DNA from: Diogma glabrata | Lineage: Eukaryota; Arthropoda; Insecta; Diptera; Cylindrotomidae | Reading direction: 5' to 3' | Assembly: GCA_963693315.1 (NCBI GenBank) | Contig: OY856186.1 | Coordinates: 461,359,558 to 461,423,557 of the forward strand | DNA length: 64,000 nt | Part shown: in pieces, positions 1 to 10,345 of the stretch | How the letters are laid out: the number at the start of each line of letters is the position of its first letter | Numbering within the stretch: the stretch's first letter is position 1 | Notes under the pieces: generated by a model | Database searches by the model: none | Seen by the model: only the letters and a program-made list of their open reading frames with translations | What the model was told of the DNA's origin: nothing | Position numbers and translations under genes: made by a program

Positions 1-1
1 G

Positions 2-442
2 ATCCCCTACTTTGTATTTTGTTACAATATAACTCCTCATACGGATACAAACCATTCTCCTTTTGAGCTAATTTTCGGTAGATTAGCTACATTACCAACT
101 GACGAAAAATTTACAACTAGTGCACCAGTATACAATCTTGACGACTATGTTCAAGAATTAAGATATCGCTTACAACAAGCACACGCTAAAGCAAATGAAC
201 TCCTACACCTAGCAAAGATCAAACGTAAAGAATCTTACGATCTAAACGCAAATCCCATAGAGTTGAAAATTGGAGAATTAGTCTGGTTAAAAGCTGGTGA
301 TCGAAAGAAACTCGATGCACCCTATTCAGGACCCTATGAGGTCATAGACATTAAGGAAACAAATGTAGAGATAAGAAAGGGCAATATAATTAAGAAAATA
401 CACAAAAATAGATTAAAGAAATATAAACCCATTGAGGATTGA
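2..442 (+). CDS. Ty3/Gypsy integrase C-terminus (partial)
   Basis: Open frame entering from the left edge, 146 codons then TGA. It begins in the last part of the integrase core (NITPHTDTNHSPFELIFGR, the usual segment after the catalytic Glu) and ends with a GPY/F-type module (VWLKAGDR...YSGPYEVIDI) and a basic tail (KKIHKNRLKKY). The catalytic D,D,E residues lie outside the window. No envelope-like ORF follows; 136 bp of AT-rich sequence separate the stop from a polypurine tract and LTR, so this is the 3' end of a Gypsy-type pol gene. The frame is clean for its visible length, unlike most pol remnants here. Confidence 0.85.
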   Translation: MPYFVFCYNITPHTDTNHSPFELIFGRLATLPTDEKFTTSAPVYNLDDYVQELRYRLQQAHAKANELLHLAKIKRKESYDLNANPIELKIGELVWLKAGDRKKLDAPYSGPYEVIDIKETNVEIRKGNIIKKIHKNRLKKYKPIED

Positions 443-589
443 AAATAATAATAATCGACATTTATTATAAACAATGAAAATTAGAGTCGATTTAAGATAT
501 ATTAAATTAAAAATATTAAAGTAAATCAACAAAATTTTTTACTTTTTTTTTCTATTAAAAGCAAAAAATTTTTTTTTAAGGAATAAGGG

Positions 590-1300
590 TGTAATGTATC
601 TACACATCATCCCTTAACTCCTACAAAATCTTACAATGACCGCACATAAAATAAACAACAAATTTCCATTATATTCTAAAGTAAACAAACCGCAAAATCA
701 TTTTCACACGATAACAAAAAACATATGTGAAAATAAACATAATTTATTTTAAACCAAAAGAAAGTTTTCGAAACTCATATTTCATAAAAACTATTAAATG
801 GAATATGATTACTGAGCATAAGTAAATAATATAATTTTCATTTATTTTTATGATGTAATAAATTTAAACTAAAAAACTGAATATGTCGGTCAATTAAAAT
901 TACAAAGAAAATATAAAAATTATGTGACACATTTTTAACATTATGAAACAATTAATTTTAAGAATATTTTTGCTAAATGTGTAATTTTTAGTAATATCGA
1001 TTTTGTATAAATAGAAGAAATTATCGATAATAAAATTCAGATTTGTATATTTGTCTAAAAGAGAAGCAAGTGTTTTATTCATATATATAAGTCTGACGAA
1101 GTCCATTTCGCTTAAGCTTAAGTGACTTCTAACAGTTGGAGTATAGCAATCATTTGATTTGCGCAAAGCATTGCTATATGAAAATTGGACTGTACTGACC
1201 AACGGACTTTTTGAACAGAAATTATTTCTCCTCACTGAAAGATTTATTCTTTAGTGCAACTCATTAATGGATTTAACACACGATTTCGAAGAGGATTACA
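590..1300 (+). repeat. 3' LTR of the first Gypsy element
   Basis: A purine-rich tract (AAGGAATAAGGG, 578-589) is followed by TGTAATGTA, and the segment ends GATTACA, giving short terminal inverted repeats TGTAAT/ATTACA typical of LTRs. A TATATAAG box lies at 1082-1089. No second copy of this LTR is in the window, so the right boundary is inferred from the terminal repeat and from the start of different sequence (the next Gypsy copy) near 1307. Confidence 0.6.
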
Positions 1301-1324
1301 ACCGTTATACCTTTAAGTACGGAA

Positions 1325-2542
1325 GTGAAATGCTACTGGGCGCAATGGGACTCACTATTTATGGACAACGGGATACTTAAAAGAAAATGGGAGTCTGCTG
1401 ATGGAAAGAAAGTGTTAGAACAACTGGTGTTGCCATCAAGTCGAGTGGAAGAGGTACTGGGAAAGCTGCATGGAAGTATTTCTGGAGGACACCTGGGAGT
1501 CAATAAAACCCTGGCTAAAGTAAGGGAGAGGTTTTATTGGGTAAGGTATCGTACCGACGTGGAGCAATGGTGTCGGCGATGCGATACTTGTGCAGCGAGC
1601 AAAGGACCAAAAACTAGAACTCGAGGAGAGATGCAACAGTACAATGTGGGTGCCCCAATGGAGAGAATTGCTATAGACATCGCGGGGCCATTTCCGGAAA
1701 CGACAAAAGGTAACAAATACATCATGGTGGTCATTGATTACTTTACAAAATGGCCGGAAGCTTATGCAATACCGAACCAGGAAGCAGTTACGGTCGCGGA
1801 AACATTAGTCAATGAATGGGTTTGCAGATATGGAACACCGCTCGAATTGCATACCGACCAGGGAAGGAATTTCGAATCTCAACTGATGGAAGAGCTGTGC
1901 AGAACACTCGGCATTAGAAAAACACGAACTACACCTATGAACCCGCAGTCAGATGGCATGGTAGAACGATTCAACCGAACCATGGAAGAACATTTGTCAA
2001 AGGTAGTAGAAGCCAACCAAAGAAATTGGGACAAGGATCTTCCGTTATTGTTGATGGCCTATCGTAGCGCAGTGCACGATACGACAAATGAAACGCCAGC
2101 GAATATCATGTTCGGAAGAGAACTACATCTTCCTAGTGACATCGAGTTTGGCATCCCTGGAGGTCTGGTATCCACGAAAACAGATTATGTGGGACAACTA
2201 AGGGAGAAGATGAATAAAATCCATCAGCAGGTTCGAGACCACATTAAGATTGCCAGTGACAAAATGAAAACCAGGTATGACATAAATGCAAATAGTGGCG
2301 GTTTTCAAGAAGGAGAATTGGTATGGCTATACAACCCCAGAAGAACTAAGGGAAGATCACCCAAGCTGCAGCCAGATTGGGAAGGCCCATATAAAATAAT
2401 CAAACGAATTAATGATGTCATCTACCGCATACAAAAGGGACCCCGTACTAAGATGAAAGTGATACATCTGCAAAGGTTGGCACCGTACCAAGGTAACAGC
2501 ACCAATGCGATATCTGATATTGTTCGGGACGAACAAAACTAA
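1325..2542 (+). CDS. Ty3/Gypsy integrase (5'-truncated pol)
   Basis: 405 codons, uninterrupted. Order: HHCC zinc-binding domain (residues ~48-90, HLGVNKTL then CRRCDTCAASKG), catalytic core with the first Asp in AIDIAGPFP, the second in LHTDQGRNFE and the Glu in PQSDGMVERFNRT, then a C-terminal module (LVWLYNPRR...WEGPYKIIKRI). In an intact element it would insert the cDNA into chromosomes. The annotated ATG is only the first Met after the truncation point, not a native start. The homologous region at 50991-52657 is broken by a stop and frameshifts, so this is the better preserved copy. Confidence 0.9.
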   Translation: MKCYWAQWDSLFMDNGILKRKWESADGKKVLEQLVLPSSRVEEVLGKLHGSISGGHLGVNKTLAKVRERFYWVRYRTDVEQWCRRCDTCAASKGPKTRTRGEMQQYNVGAPMERIAIDIAGPFPETTKGNKYIMVVIDYFTKWPEAYAIPNQEAVTVAETLVNEWVCRYGTPLELHTDQGRNFESQLMEELCRTLGIRKTRTTPMNPQSDGMVERFNRTMEEHLSKVVEANQRNWDKDLPLLLMAYRSAVHDTTNETPANIMFGRELHLPSDIEFGIPGGLVSTKTDYVGQLREKMNKIHQQVRDHIKIASDKMKTRYDINANSGGFQEGELVWLYNPRRTKGRSPKLQPDWEGPYKIIKRINDVIYRIQKGPRTKMKVIHLQRLAPYQGNSTNAISDIVRDEQN

Positions 2543-2553
2543 ATGGAGGGCAA

Positions 2554-3230
2554 TGTAATAAACTTCGTCCAGAATGGGTTAATTTTATTTACTCATTCAT
2601 GAATTAAACGTTAACTCCTTTTTCAATCTTTTACTTGTATTGCAAATTGTATTGCATAAATTAATGTAAATTAAATTTGTTATACAAATGTTTACATTAA
2701 TGAATTAAAAGGAGTTACCTAATACATTTTGCATAAATTAAATTTGAGTTCGCTAATACAAATGCAAGTTTGAATGAAAACAGGTGTGGCCTATTCAAAA
2801 TGTACAGACTACGTAGTATTGATTTCTAGTGGATTATAGAAGTTTCGATTTATTTATTTTTCGATATAAATAAGCAAACAAAAATATCAGATAGTCAGAG
2901 TTTAATTTTGCAATTAAAAGTGTTTATAAATATTCGCAAGTATAAGGAATAATCGGTGGTATTTGAGCCTGGGTACTAATAGTAAAAGAATTTGAACTTA
3001 GTGGAATAGTAAATACAGATTTTACGATTCCGAATATTATTGATTCAAATTGTGGAAAAGCAGTGAAGTTTATGGTACATAAATTGGAGACCCTGGAATT
3101 TATTGTAAGGAAAAACGGAAGCTGCTGTAATTTGATGACAAATAAAGTTTGAGATTCTGTTAACTAAAGATCTGTCTTTTACTGTCGTGTTTGTTCAATA
3201 ATCGAAAAGAACCAACGAAGAGTCGGTACA
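2554..3230 (+). repeat. 3' LTR of the truncated Gypsy copy
   Basis: Starts TGTAATAAACTTCGTCC directly after a purine-rich tract (AAATGGAGGG, 2541-2550) and ends GAGTCGGTACA. It matches the reverse complement of both LTRs at 50342-50979 and 53958-54596, with small differences (its terminal GGTACA is GTTACA there). About 677 bp against ~638 bp in the other copy; the extra length is an AT-rich insertion-like stretch near 2600-2750. A short impure (AT) run follows (3231-3256). Confidence 0.85.
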
Positions 3231-3279
3231 ATATATATATATATACATATATACATATAAATCTATGTATGATATCATG

Positions 3280-3505
3280 AATGTTAAATTTGGATTATTC
3301 TCAGTGAAATCCTAAGTAATGGTAGGCGAATTTCTTTAAGCGTCGTCGAGGGGGACGAAGGAACGGGGAACTTTGAATACACGATTACTCAGCATGTTGT
3401 TAATTAAACGTGAGATGGTGTTACAAGGTATTGCATTGAATAGCTTATATATAATCCCAATTCACCAGACTGTGTCATATGCTGCAGTGAGATCGAAATA
3501 ATACT
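3280..3505 (-). pseudogene. LINE reverse transcriptase fragment
   Basis: Read on the minus strand, it gives RT motif-A-like sequence (FDLTAAYDTVW) followed by YKLFNAIPCNTISRLINNML and RVFKV, with internal stops. This is the typical palm region of a Jockey/CR1-group non-LTR retrotransposon. Only ~75 codons survive. The catalytic FADD segment is absent. Confidence 0.6.
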
Positions 3506-4849
3506 TAAATAACTCTGCTGTTGGTCCAAATTCTTAAAATCACCAACATAATTTTTTCCAATTCCAATTCTTCAAATTTAACTCCAAATCCTTTCAATTT
3601 TTGTTCAGTTTGAATAACTTTTATGTTTTCCTCTTGATTTTTTACTTTTATTGATCTGCAGTCGATGACCACCAAAAATGAATAGACCGATATCATATTT
3701 TTAATTTTTCATCTTTCAAATTATAATTGGAAATCTCCATAAATTTTCTCCAAATTATTTATGTCAATGGGTTGGTTGTCCTGCTTTATGAATTTTTCGA
3801 ATACATTTTCGATTAAAGCATACGTTTTTGATATGTCGTGGATTTAATTTTAAATTTTGTTTGGCTGATGAAATAAACAACAAAACCCATACTCGGCGAA
3901 ATATTTATACTTGTTGCCATATTGATCTTCATTTCATTCTTCTAACAAATTTCAATTAACTTGGTTCATTTTTTTAGCATTTATCTAACGATTTCCATTA
4001 TATTAGCTCAATTGTTTCCTTTATTTATTTTTTTTTTATTTTATAGTTATAAACTTAACATAATTTATTTTCTTTTAGCTATAGTACAATTTTAAACTAA
4101 AATTAACTACAAATTTTACAAGAGTTACAAATTTTTAATATTTACATTTTTTTTAGTTTATACAATTTTTTTTTAATTAGATTTAACAAATAAAGAGATA
4201 AATTTTTTTACAATAGACAATAGATAAATTTTATTATTTTCAAAAAATGAGTAAATTTGTTAATAAAAAAATATATTTAATTTGCTTTCAAAAATAAAAG
4301 GATGAATGTAACAATATAAAAAGGTGTGATAAATTAATTTATCCACGACTACTAAAGAATATATGCTTTCCATGCGTATGTCTTCCATTGTAATTGTATT
4401 CATTCCACAACTAGTGAATTTGATTAAATTTCTTTAGCAGTTCTATAGTTTATTAAATATTCCCCTAACAAATTAAACAACAAACTTGTTTTGTTTTTCG
4501 CTATCTTTGATGTATTTATTTGAATATGGCGATATAAATTTTGCATGAAAACTGGAAATTAAACGAAATATTTTACAGTCGTGGATAAAATAGCATCTTG
4601 TATTCGCTTAGGATGATGGCAATTCTTCACTCGGATGATTCCATCCACTTCATCCTCGTGAAGAATTGCCTTAATTCTAACCTCTACTCTAAGAATCTAC
4701 TATTATACAAAAAAAATTAATTGAAATGAAAAAGAATGAGTTTTGACTATATTTGGAATTTGATTTAAGAAATTAAATAGTTTTAAGTTAAAGAACCACA
4801 ATTATACACACAGAATAAGTGGACCTGGTAATTACTAATTGAAATAAAT
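3506..4849. other. AT-rich stretch, no gene; small inverted repeats
   Basis: No supported coding region. Two small structures: a ~250-bp segment with inverted ends TTTATCCACGACT / AGTCGTGGATAAAA (about 4338-4591), possibly a MITE, and a hairpin with arms GGCAATTCTTCAC / GTGAAGAATTGCC (about 4618-4672). Otherwise poly-T/poly-A-rich sequence. Confidence 0.4.
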
Positions 4850-4990
4850 TCTTGTCGTGCTACACACGTTATCTGCATACTCAGTTTTTCCCTCACAGTA
4901 AAGGCATTTTGGGTCTGTTACGCACTTATACTTGTTTAAGATGGTCACGGAAACATCCATGGCCTGAGAATATCTGTGTTAAGAGTGTTT
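4850..4990 (-). pseudogene. R1/LOA-like LINE ORF2 C-terminal fragment
   Basis: The minus strand encodes LLTQIFSGHGCFRDHLK, then after a frameshift NKYKCVTDPKCLYCEGK and YADNVC. The combination of a GHGCF motif and a downstream CXXC is the hallmark of the C-terminal zinc-binding region of R1-group LINE ORF2 proteins. The piece is ~45 codons with one frameshift; flanking sequence is unrecognisable. Confidence 0.55.
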
Positions 4991-5902
4991 AAAAAATGTA
5001 TTTTAAAAATTCTACTATAAACGTTTCTGTTTCACATCTCATCTGCCATGGTGTCCCATCACAGCATACATTTTTTTTATTAAGGTTTCAATTAACATGT
5101 TTGCACTCTCATTATTCCTTATTGCAATCTTTATGATACTTATGATACAATATTATACAAAGAAAATTAAGCAAAATGAATAATCGTTTACTCCATCGCA
5201 GCAACACAAGCAATCATTTCATTCATATAAGTGTTATGTTACATAATGTACATTCTTTTTGTTTTGCTTTTATATTTCTTTTTCTTTTTAATTTTGTCGT
5301 ATAAAATACACAATATTTCATAAAAAGCATTATAGATTGTTAGCAACCAATCCCCACAAAGTTCATAACAAATGCCGCACCAATCGGATTACTCTATGAC
5401 ATTGGCAATGTTACAAAAACTTGTATTTTTTACTATAAAATAGGAAATGAAAGAAAGTGTGGGGAGATTGTGTATTATTATTTTATTCCATTCTCCCCAT
5501 GTAAAATATACTTGCTACTGTTTATCACAAAATCATTTTTCTTTCGTTTCGTTTTTTTTTATATAATTTTGACAAATAACCACTGAAAATCAATAGTTTT
5601 GTTTTTGTATGCATGACATTTTGAATTGGCGATATCGAGTTATTTTCGTGTTTTAAGAAGTTTAAGTTCTATGAATTCCTTATCCTTTTTAACATTTTCC
5701 ATTTATATTTTAGTTATATCGATAAAATTGCATTGTATAGGTCGAGAATCGAGAAGAAGCATCAAAAAACCCCAATCCGCTATTGTTAATTAATTGAAAA
5801 ACAATTGGGTGAAATGCTTCGTTATGTAGTTTTTGTTATATGAACAAATGATATAAAATTAGAAAACAAAACATAAACGAAAAGTCGTAATACTATATAG
5901 TA
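4991..5902. other. AT-rich stretch, nothing recognised
   Basis: No ORF with recognisable domains, no clear repeat boundaries. A block of purine/pyrimidine-rich sequence around 5440-5560 contains GGGGAG and its complement but no long stem. Confidence 0.4.
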
Positions 5903-6001
5903 TATTTTCCTACAAGAGATGAAAACATTGTTTTTTTCGTGAGTAAACATTTGTTGAGACATGTTTACGAACGAAAAACGTTTTTATCTCGCGTAGGAAA
6001 T
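5903..6001. repeat. Imperfect hairpin (TTTCCTAC...GTAGGAAA)
   Basis: Arms TTTCCTAC(AA/GC)GAGATGAAAAC and GTTTTTATCTCGCGTAGGAAA enclose about 40 bp. A related sequence, TTTCCTACGCGAGATGAAAAC, recurs near 18770, and a similar hairpin (GTGGTGAAAACGT...ACGTTTTTACCAC) lies at 6245-6342. Probably foldback or MITE debris of one family. Confidence 0.45.
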
Positions 6002-6244
6002 GCAATTTTTTCTATGATATAATAATATATATTTTTTCTATGAATATATAATCGATATTTACTATAAATTATAAAGATAGAAATCGACAACAAAACATTC
6101 AAAATTCAGATTCTATTTTTTCATGGTTACGTTGTTTAAAATACTTTGTAAAATTATATGAAAAACCTTCGCAACTATAATTTGTTATTTTTTTACACTA
6201 GTGAGTTTACTTTTCGCATAGAAAGATAGTAGATTTTTAAGCAA

Positions 6245-6342
6245 GTGGTGAAAACGTCTCTTTTTGCGTGACTGAACGGTTTGTCCACGAGACGCGATAG
6301 CGTCGAGTGGAATAAGTTCCGGAACGCAAAAACGTTTTTACC
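6245..6342. repeat. Hairpin GTGGTGAAAACGT...ACGTTTTTACCAC
   Basis: Outer arms GTGGTGAAAACGT / ACGTTTTTACCAC with inner arms TTTTTGCGT / AACGCAAAAA; the loop contains CGAGACGCGATAGCGTCGAG, itself self-complementary. Likely a remnant of the same family as the hairpin at 5903-6001. Confidence 0.45.
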
Positions 6343-6384
6343 ACGCGTAGAAAACGCTATTTTTTCTACGCTTGTAAATATAAA

Positions 6385-6957
6385 TGATAATATTTACAAA
6401 TTCATCTACTAAAAACTTACAAAACGACATATCTAAATTTGACAGTGTAAAAAATTAAAAATTATATATCGCATTTTTATCAGTGTAAAATAATGTTGTT
6501 ATTGTTTTCGCCTACAGATGGCATAATAACAGGCGAACATAATTATAAAGGAGCCCATCCACTTTGAAACATGTTTCAAAACTTGGTTTGTGTTTATAGA
6601 ATGTTTTATAGTGTATTTTGAAGTTTGCAAACCAATTTGACGGTTTGCGAATTGGTTTTAGTAAAATCAAAACGCTTTGAAGGAGGAGTTTATCAAAATA
6701 ACAATAGAAATTGACATCTATAATTATTGTAAGTTTATCAACCAAGATTACAAACACGTTTCATAATGTATGGTAAATATGCAAACAAGTTTGTAAACCA
6801 TGTTTTGAAACATGTTTCAAAGTGGATGGGCTGCATTATAACTTTATTTTATACTGGTAAAAATGCGATATATAATTGTTTATTTTTTACACAGTCAAAT
6901 TTAGATATGTCGATTTGTAAGTTTTTAGTAGATCAATTTGACAATATGAATAATGAA
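6385..6957. repeat. Composite inverted-repeat element (~570 bp)
   Basis: Outer arms: CTACTAAAAACTTACAAA and CATATCTAAATTTGAC on the left recur as reverse complements near 6900-6940; ATTATATATCGCATTTTTA near 6455 is mirrored near 6860. Nested inside are arms GCCCATCCACTTTGAAACAT (6553) and its reverse complement ending at 6833, so a shorter TIR element (about 6553-6833) seems to sit in the loop of a larger one. No ORF of note. Confidence 0.6.
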
Positions 6958-7318
6958 AATAGTTCATATATTTTCTCTAAAAACTTTTACAGATAATACA
7001 GATATTTTTTTTACCGACTGGAAGTCATCCTTTAAAGTATAAATTTAAAAAATTGTAGGTAAAGTTTCAATTAAAAGCAAATAAAAATAAATTTTTTAAC
7101 AAAATTTATTTATTTATTTAATAAATTTTTTTTCATTTTTTTTTGGCGGAAAGAACTCAGAGAATATATTTTATATCTGACAGTTAATTATTGGAGGAAA
7201 AAATTATACGATATATCTGATACAAATTTTATTCTGTTGCTCCGATTTCTCCGATATAGAAAAAAAAAACACTCATCTCATTATTAGTTTAATTAACTAA
7301 TTACACACAATTGATATA

Positions 7319-7757
7319 ATGATTAGTTTCGATTCGATTCGATCAAAATATTCAAAATATTCAATCCCTTCAAAATACTGCGATATTGACATAAACAAAC
7401 ACAGCAACCGAAACAACAACAGAAACAGTAAATCAAATTCAATCTCTAATATTCAATCAAATATTCAATTCTTGTCCTTTCAGAACGATTATTTTAATAG
7501 AGTGGTCAAATTATGGAACTCAATGCCCGGCTCCGTATTTCCCGATGAATATTCTCCTCAGATGTTTAAAGAAAATGTCAATCGTCACTTAAAACAATTA
7601 GTATAGTTATCCCCATATCCACATTCCTTCCACTTTCCTCATCTCCTTCCTTTATAGTTGACATGGTATCTTCGGATATTCAAAGAGTCTGAATAATGAA
7701 TATTTCATATTTAGTGTGCTAAACATGTCCAACTAATTAATAAAAAAAAAAAAAAAA
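7319..7757 (+). pseudogene. LINE ORF2 3' end with poly(A) tail
   Basis: The last ~50 codons read FLSFQNDYFNRVVKLWNSMP...VFPDEYSPQMFKENVNRHL then stop, the C-terminal signature of the Jockey/CR1-like LINE also seen at 16266-16550 and 35300-35519. The 3' UTR shares GGTATCTTCGGATATTCA with the 35.4-kb copy and ends in a ~17-bp A-run at 7741-7757. The upstream Ser/Asn-rich codons (7319-7460) are low complexity. Strongly 5'-truncated. Confidence 0.75.
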
Positions 7758-7813
7758 ATTCTTTAAATAACCATCACCTGTAGGCGACCACCGAAACTTA
7801 TTTACTTTCAGTC

Positions 7814-8872
7814 TGTAGTACTATGAATATTGCAACACTACTATATTAAGATGTAGAGCCAATTATTCAATTAGCTGTACCAAGTTATGATGTGAACCCG
7901 GTTTTACTTCAATTGTAATGCGATTTGATTCACTATGTGAGCACCACTCTTAATTTTAATATTAAAAGTCTTGAACACTTGTTAATAGTTTGTTTTATTT
8001 ATTTGTTCACCAGATTTACACAGATGTTCGTATTTACATATATAGTTTTAGGCATTTAGGTAACTAAATTAAACTGGCCAAACTGGTTGTTGATTAATTG
8101 CAACAACTGATTGTTTCGTTAACTGAATAATTTGACTAACTGTTATAATTCTTAACTGAATAGCGTTTTAATCGATTATCTGTTATAACTTAAAGATTAG
8201 TTAATTTACGAACTTATTGATTGAATAACCTGTAATTTCTAACTGAATAACTTTGTAACTTATTGTTTGCTATAAATTATAGATTAATTAATTTGAAACT
8301 TATTGATTGAGTAACTTATAATTTTTAACTGAATAACTTTGTAACTTATTGTTTGCTATAAATTATAGATTAATTAATTTGAAACTTATTGATTGAATAA
8401 CTTAATGATTTTTAACTGAATAACTTTGTAATTTAATAAAGATTTATCAATTCAAGAACTTATTGACCGCCCGATTGTTACTTGTTGTCTCGACTCGACT
8501 CTTGTAATTTTTACCCACGACTGTCTTTTTTAAAAAAGAAACCACTTGCCATCAAATCAATCAAAATATTCTTTTTTGTAATTGACCCAGTTTTCGTAAA
8601 AACCAAAAATTGATTACCAATTTAAATTTCATTAAAAAATTATTATTTGTTGATTTTGTATTTTAATTTTATTTAATTTAAAAACGTGTTTCGCAATAAT
8701 TGATTTGAAGATTGTTAATTTTGTATTTTAATTTTATTTGAATTAAAAAAGTGTTTTGTAATAATTGATTTTAAGATCGTTGAATTTGCAAAAATAATAT
8801 TTATTGGATTCGCATTGGTAATAATTGATTATAAAATTATTTGGTTAATTGTAATGTTAATTTGGAGATACT
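7814..8872 (-). repeat. 3' LTR (element orientation)
   Basis: 1059 bp. It differs from the other LTR mainly by a ~62-bp tandem duplication of the segment GTATTTTAATTTTATTTGAATT near 8640-8760 and a few substitutions, which suggests a fairly recent insertion. It contains about 2.5 copies of a ~105-bp tandem unit around AACTGAATAACTTTGTAACT (8215-8430). Confidence 0.85.
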
Positions 8873-10345
8873 ACATTCCTCCTCTCTCAAAAAAAAATTT
8901 TGTGTTTATCGTTAAAGGAATTAAAGGGAAGTTAGGTAGAATAGTTTACGATGAGCACAAAATTTTGCCAAGTTATGTAATGTATTTAAAAAGAAGTGAG
9001 TATCGAGTCTAAGTCTTATTTTGCTTACTGAGTACATAGCTAGATTTACTTTCGATTTGTTCATTCAGTTAAATAGTTGTAATTATACAACTAATCTAAT
9101 CTTAAATTTATGAAAATAAAAATTACGAAAAAAAAACTTGAAATAACAGAAAAGTTGTGAAAAATTATGTGTCTACACAAATATTTTGTGTTTTATTAAT
9201 CTTATTTAATTTTCAAAATTAAGAAAAAATTTCAGTTTAGTTCAGTTTCAGTAAAATGATTTCTGTATGCTTACTGTTATAAAGTATAAAAATATAGTAC
9301 AAATAAGATGATGACTGTTAAATTTTAGTTTTTTCTTATGTATCTAAACTTATTTCTAATTTATTAATTTTCGAAATTATAATTATAGTCTTTAAACCAG
9401 GTTTAAAGGTACAATTAAACTTATCCAGATATTATTTAATCTATTTAGTTTCAAAGTCAGAAAGAAAAATTTTTCTTTTTTTATTTTTTTAAATTCAAAA
9501 TCTTTTATAAAAAAATTGCGTACGGTTTTTATTGAAAAAAAAGATTGCCGACTTATTACTGTATAATTATTTAAATTTTAAAAATGAAATTGGATATTTT
9601 TAATTGTTTTTTTTTTTACGACCTTGATTAATTGGAGATGCCATATTTATTATGTATGATATAATTTTATGAACTTGAAAAATATGAATACGTTAGTATT
9701 TAGTAAATAAAAAACATTATGTAGGAATATTGATGTAGGTCATTATTTCTTTTTGTAAATCAACTATAAGAATAAAATGAGTTCAACGGTATTACTTTTT
9801 TTTAAGTAGATTTTGCTCAATTGATAGCTACATAAAATAACGTTGACCTTGAAAAATAAAATGCTTGTTATGAAATATAATAAGTATTCATAATTGTAGT
9901 AAATAAAATATTATGTAGTAAATTATTTGTTTTTGTTTGAATAAAAAAAATTACGTTGTTTTGATTCTCTCGCGTATCTTACCAACTACGTCTTAATATA
10001 ATATGTATATTTATGCTATAATGATTATTTATGCTTAATGATTTTTAAATTATTATATTTATTGATTGTATTGATTATTGATCGGAATCAGTATTGGTAA
10101 TAAGATTATTGTTTTTCGATTATTATGTTTCTTGTATATTGTATAAATTGTTTAGATTTGACTTATGGTTAAGGCTAGTATTAGGTTTAGGATAAGTTGG
10201 TTTGGTTTACTTGTGGTGTATATTAGTATTGTATTTAGGATAGGTTTGTTTGGTTGGCTTATGGTTTAGGTTAGTATTAGGTTTAGAATAGGTAGGTTTG
10301 ATTTACTTATGCTTTAGGTTGGTTTAAGCGGAATTTGATATTTTT
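8873..10345 (-). other. Non-coding 3' internal region
   Basis: AT-rich sequence between the gag-like ORF and the 3' LTR of the LTR element. No ORF above ~65 codons and no RT or integrase motifs on either strand. Near the ORF end (about 10164-10328) lies a degenerate ~60-bp tandem repeat (GTATTAGGTTTAGGATA and variants, about three units). Pol would normally be here. Confidence 0.6.

Larger units (their letters stand above)
1307..3230 (+). mobile_element. 5'-truncated Gypsy copy (integrase plus 3' LTR)
   Basis: Second copy of the Gypsy family whose LTR-bounded copy lies on the minus strand at 50342-54596. Similarity starts near CCTTTAAGTACGG and runs through integrase, polypurine tract and LTR. 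Everything 5' of the integrase (gag, protease, RT, RNase H) is missing. The left edge abuts the 3' LTR of an unrelated Gypsy element. Because the 5' end is gone, no TSD can be read. Confidence 0.85.

Noticed and set aside
10164..10328. TTAGG/TTTAGG-like strings resembling insect telomere repeats
   Set aside because: The unit is ~60 bp and degenerate (GTATTAGGTTTAGGATA), inside an LTR element; there is no run of perfect TTAGG.
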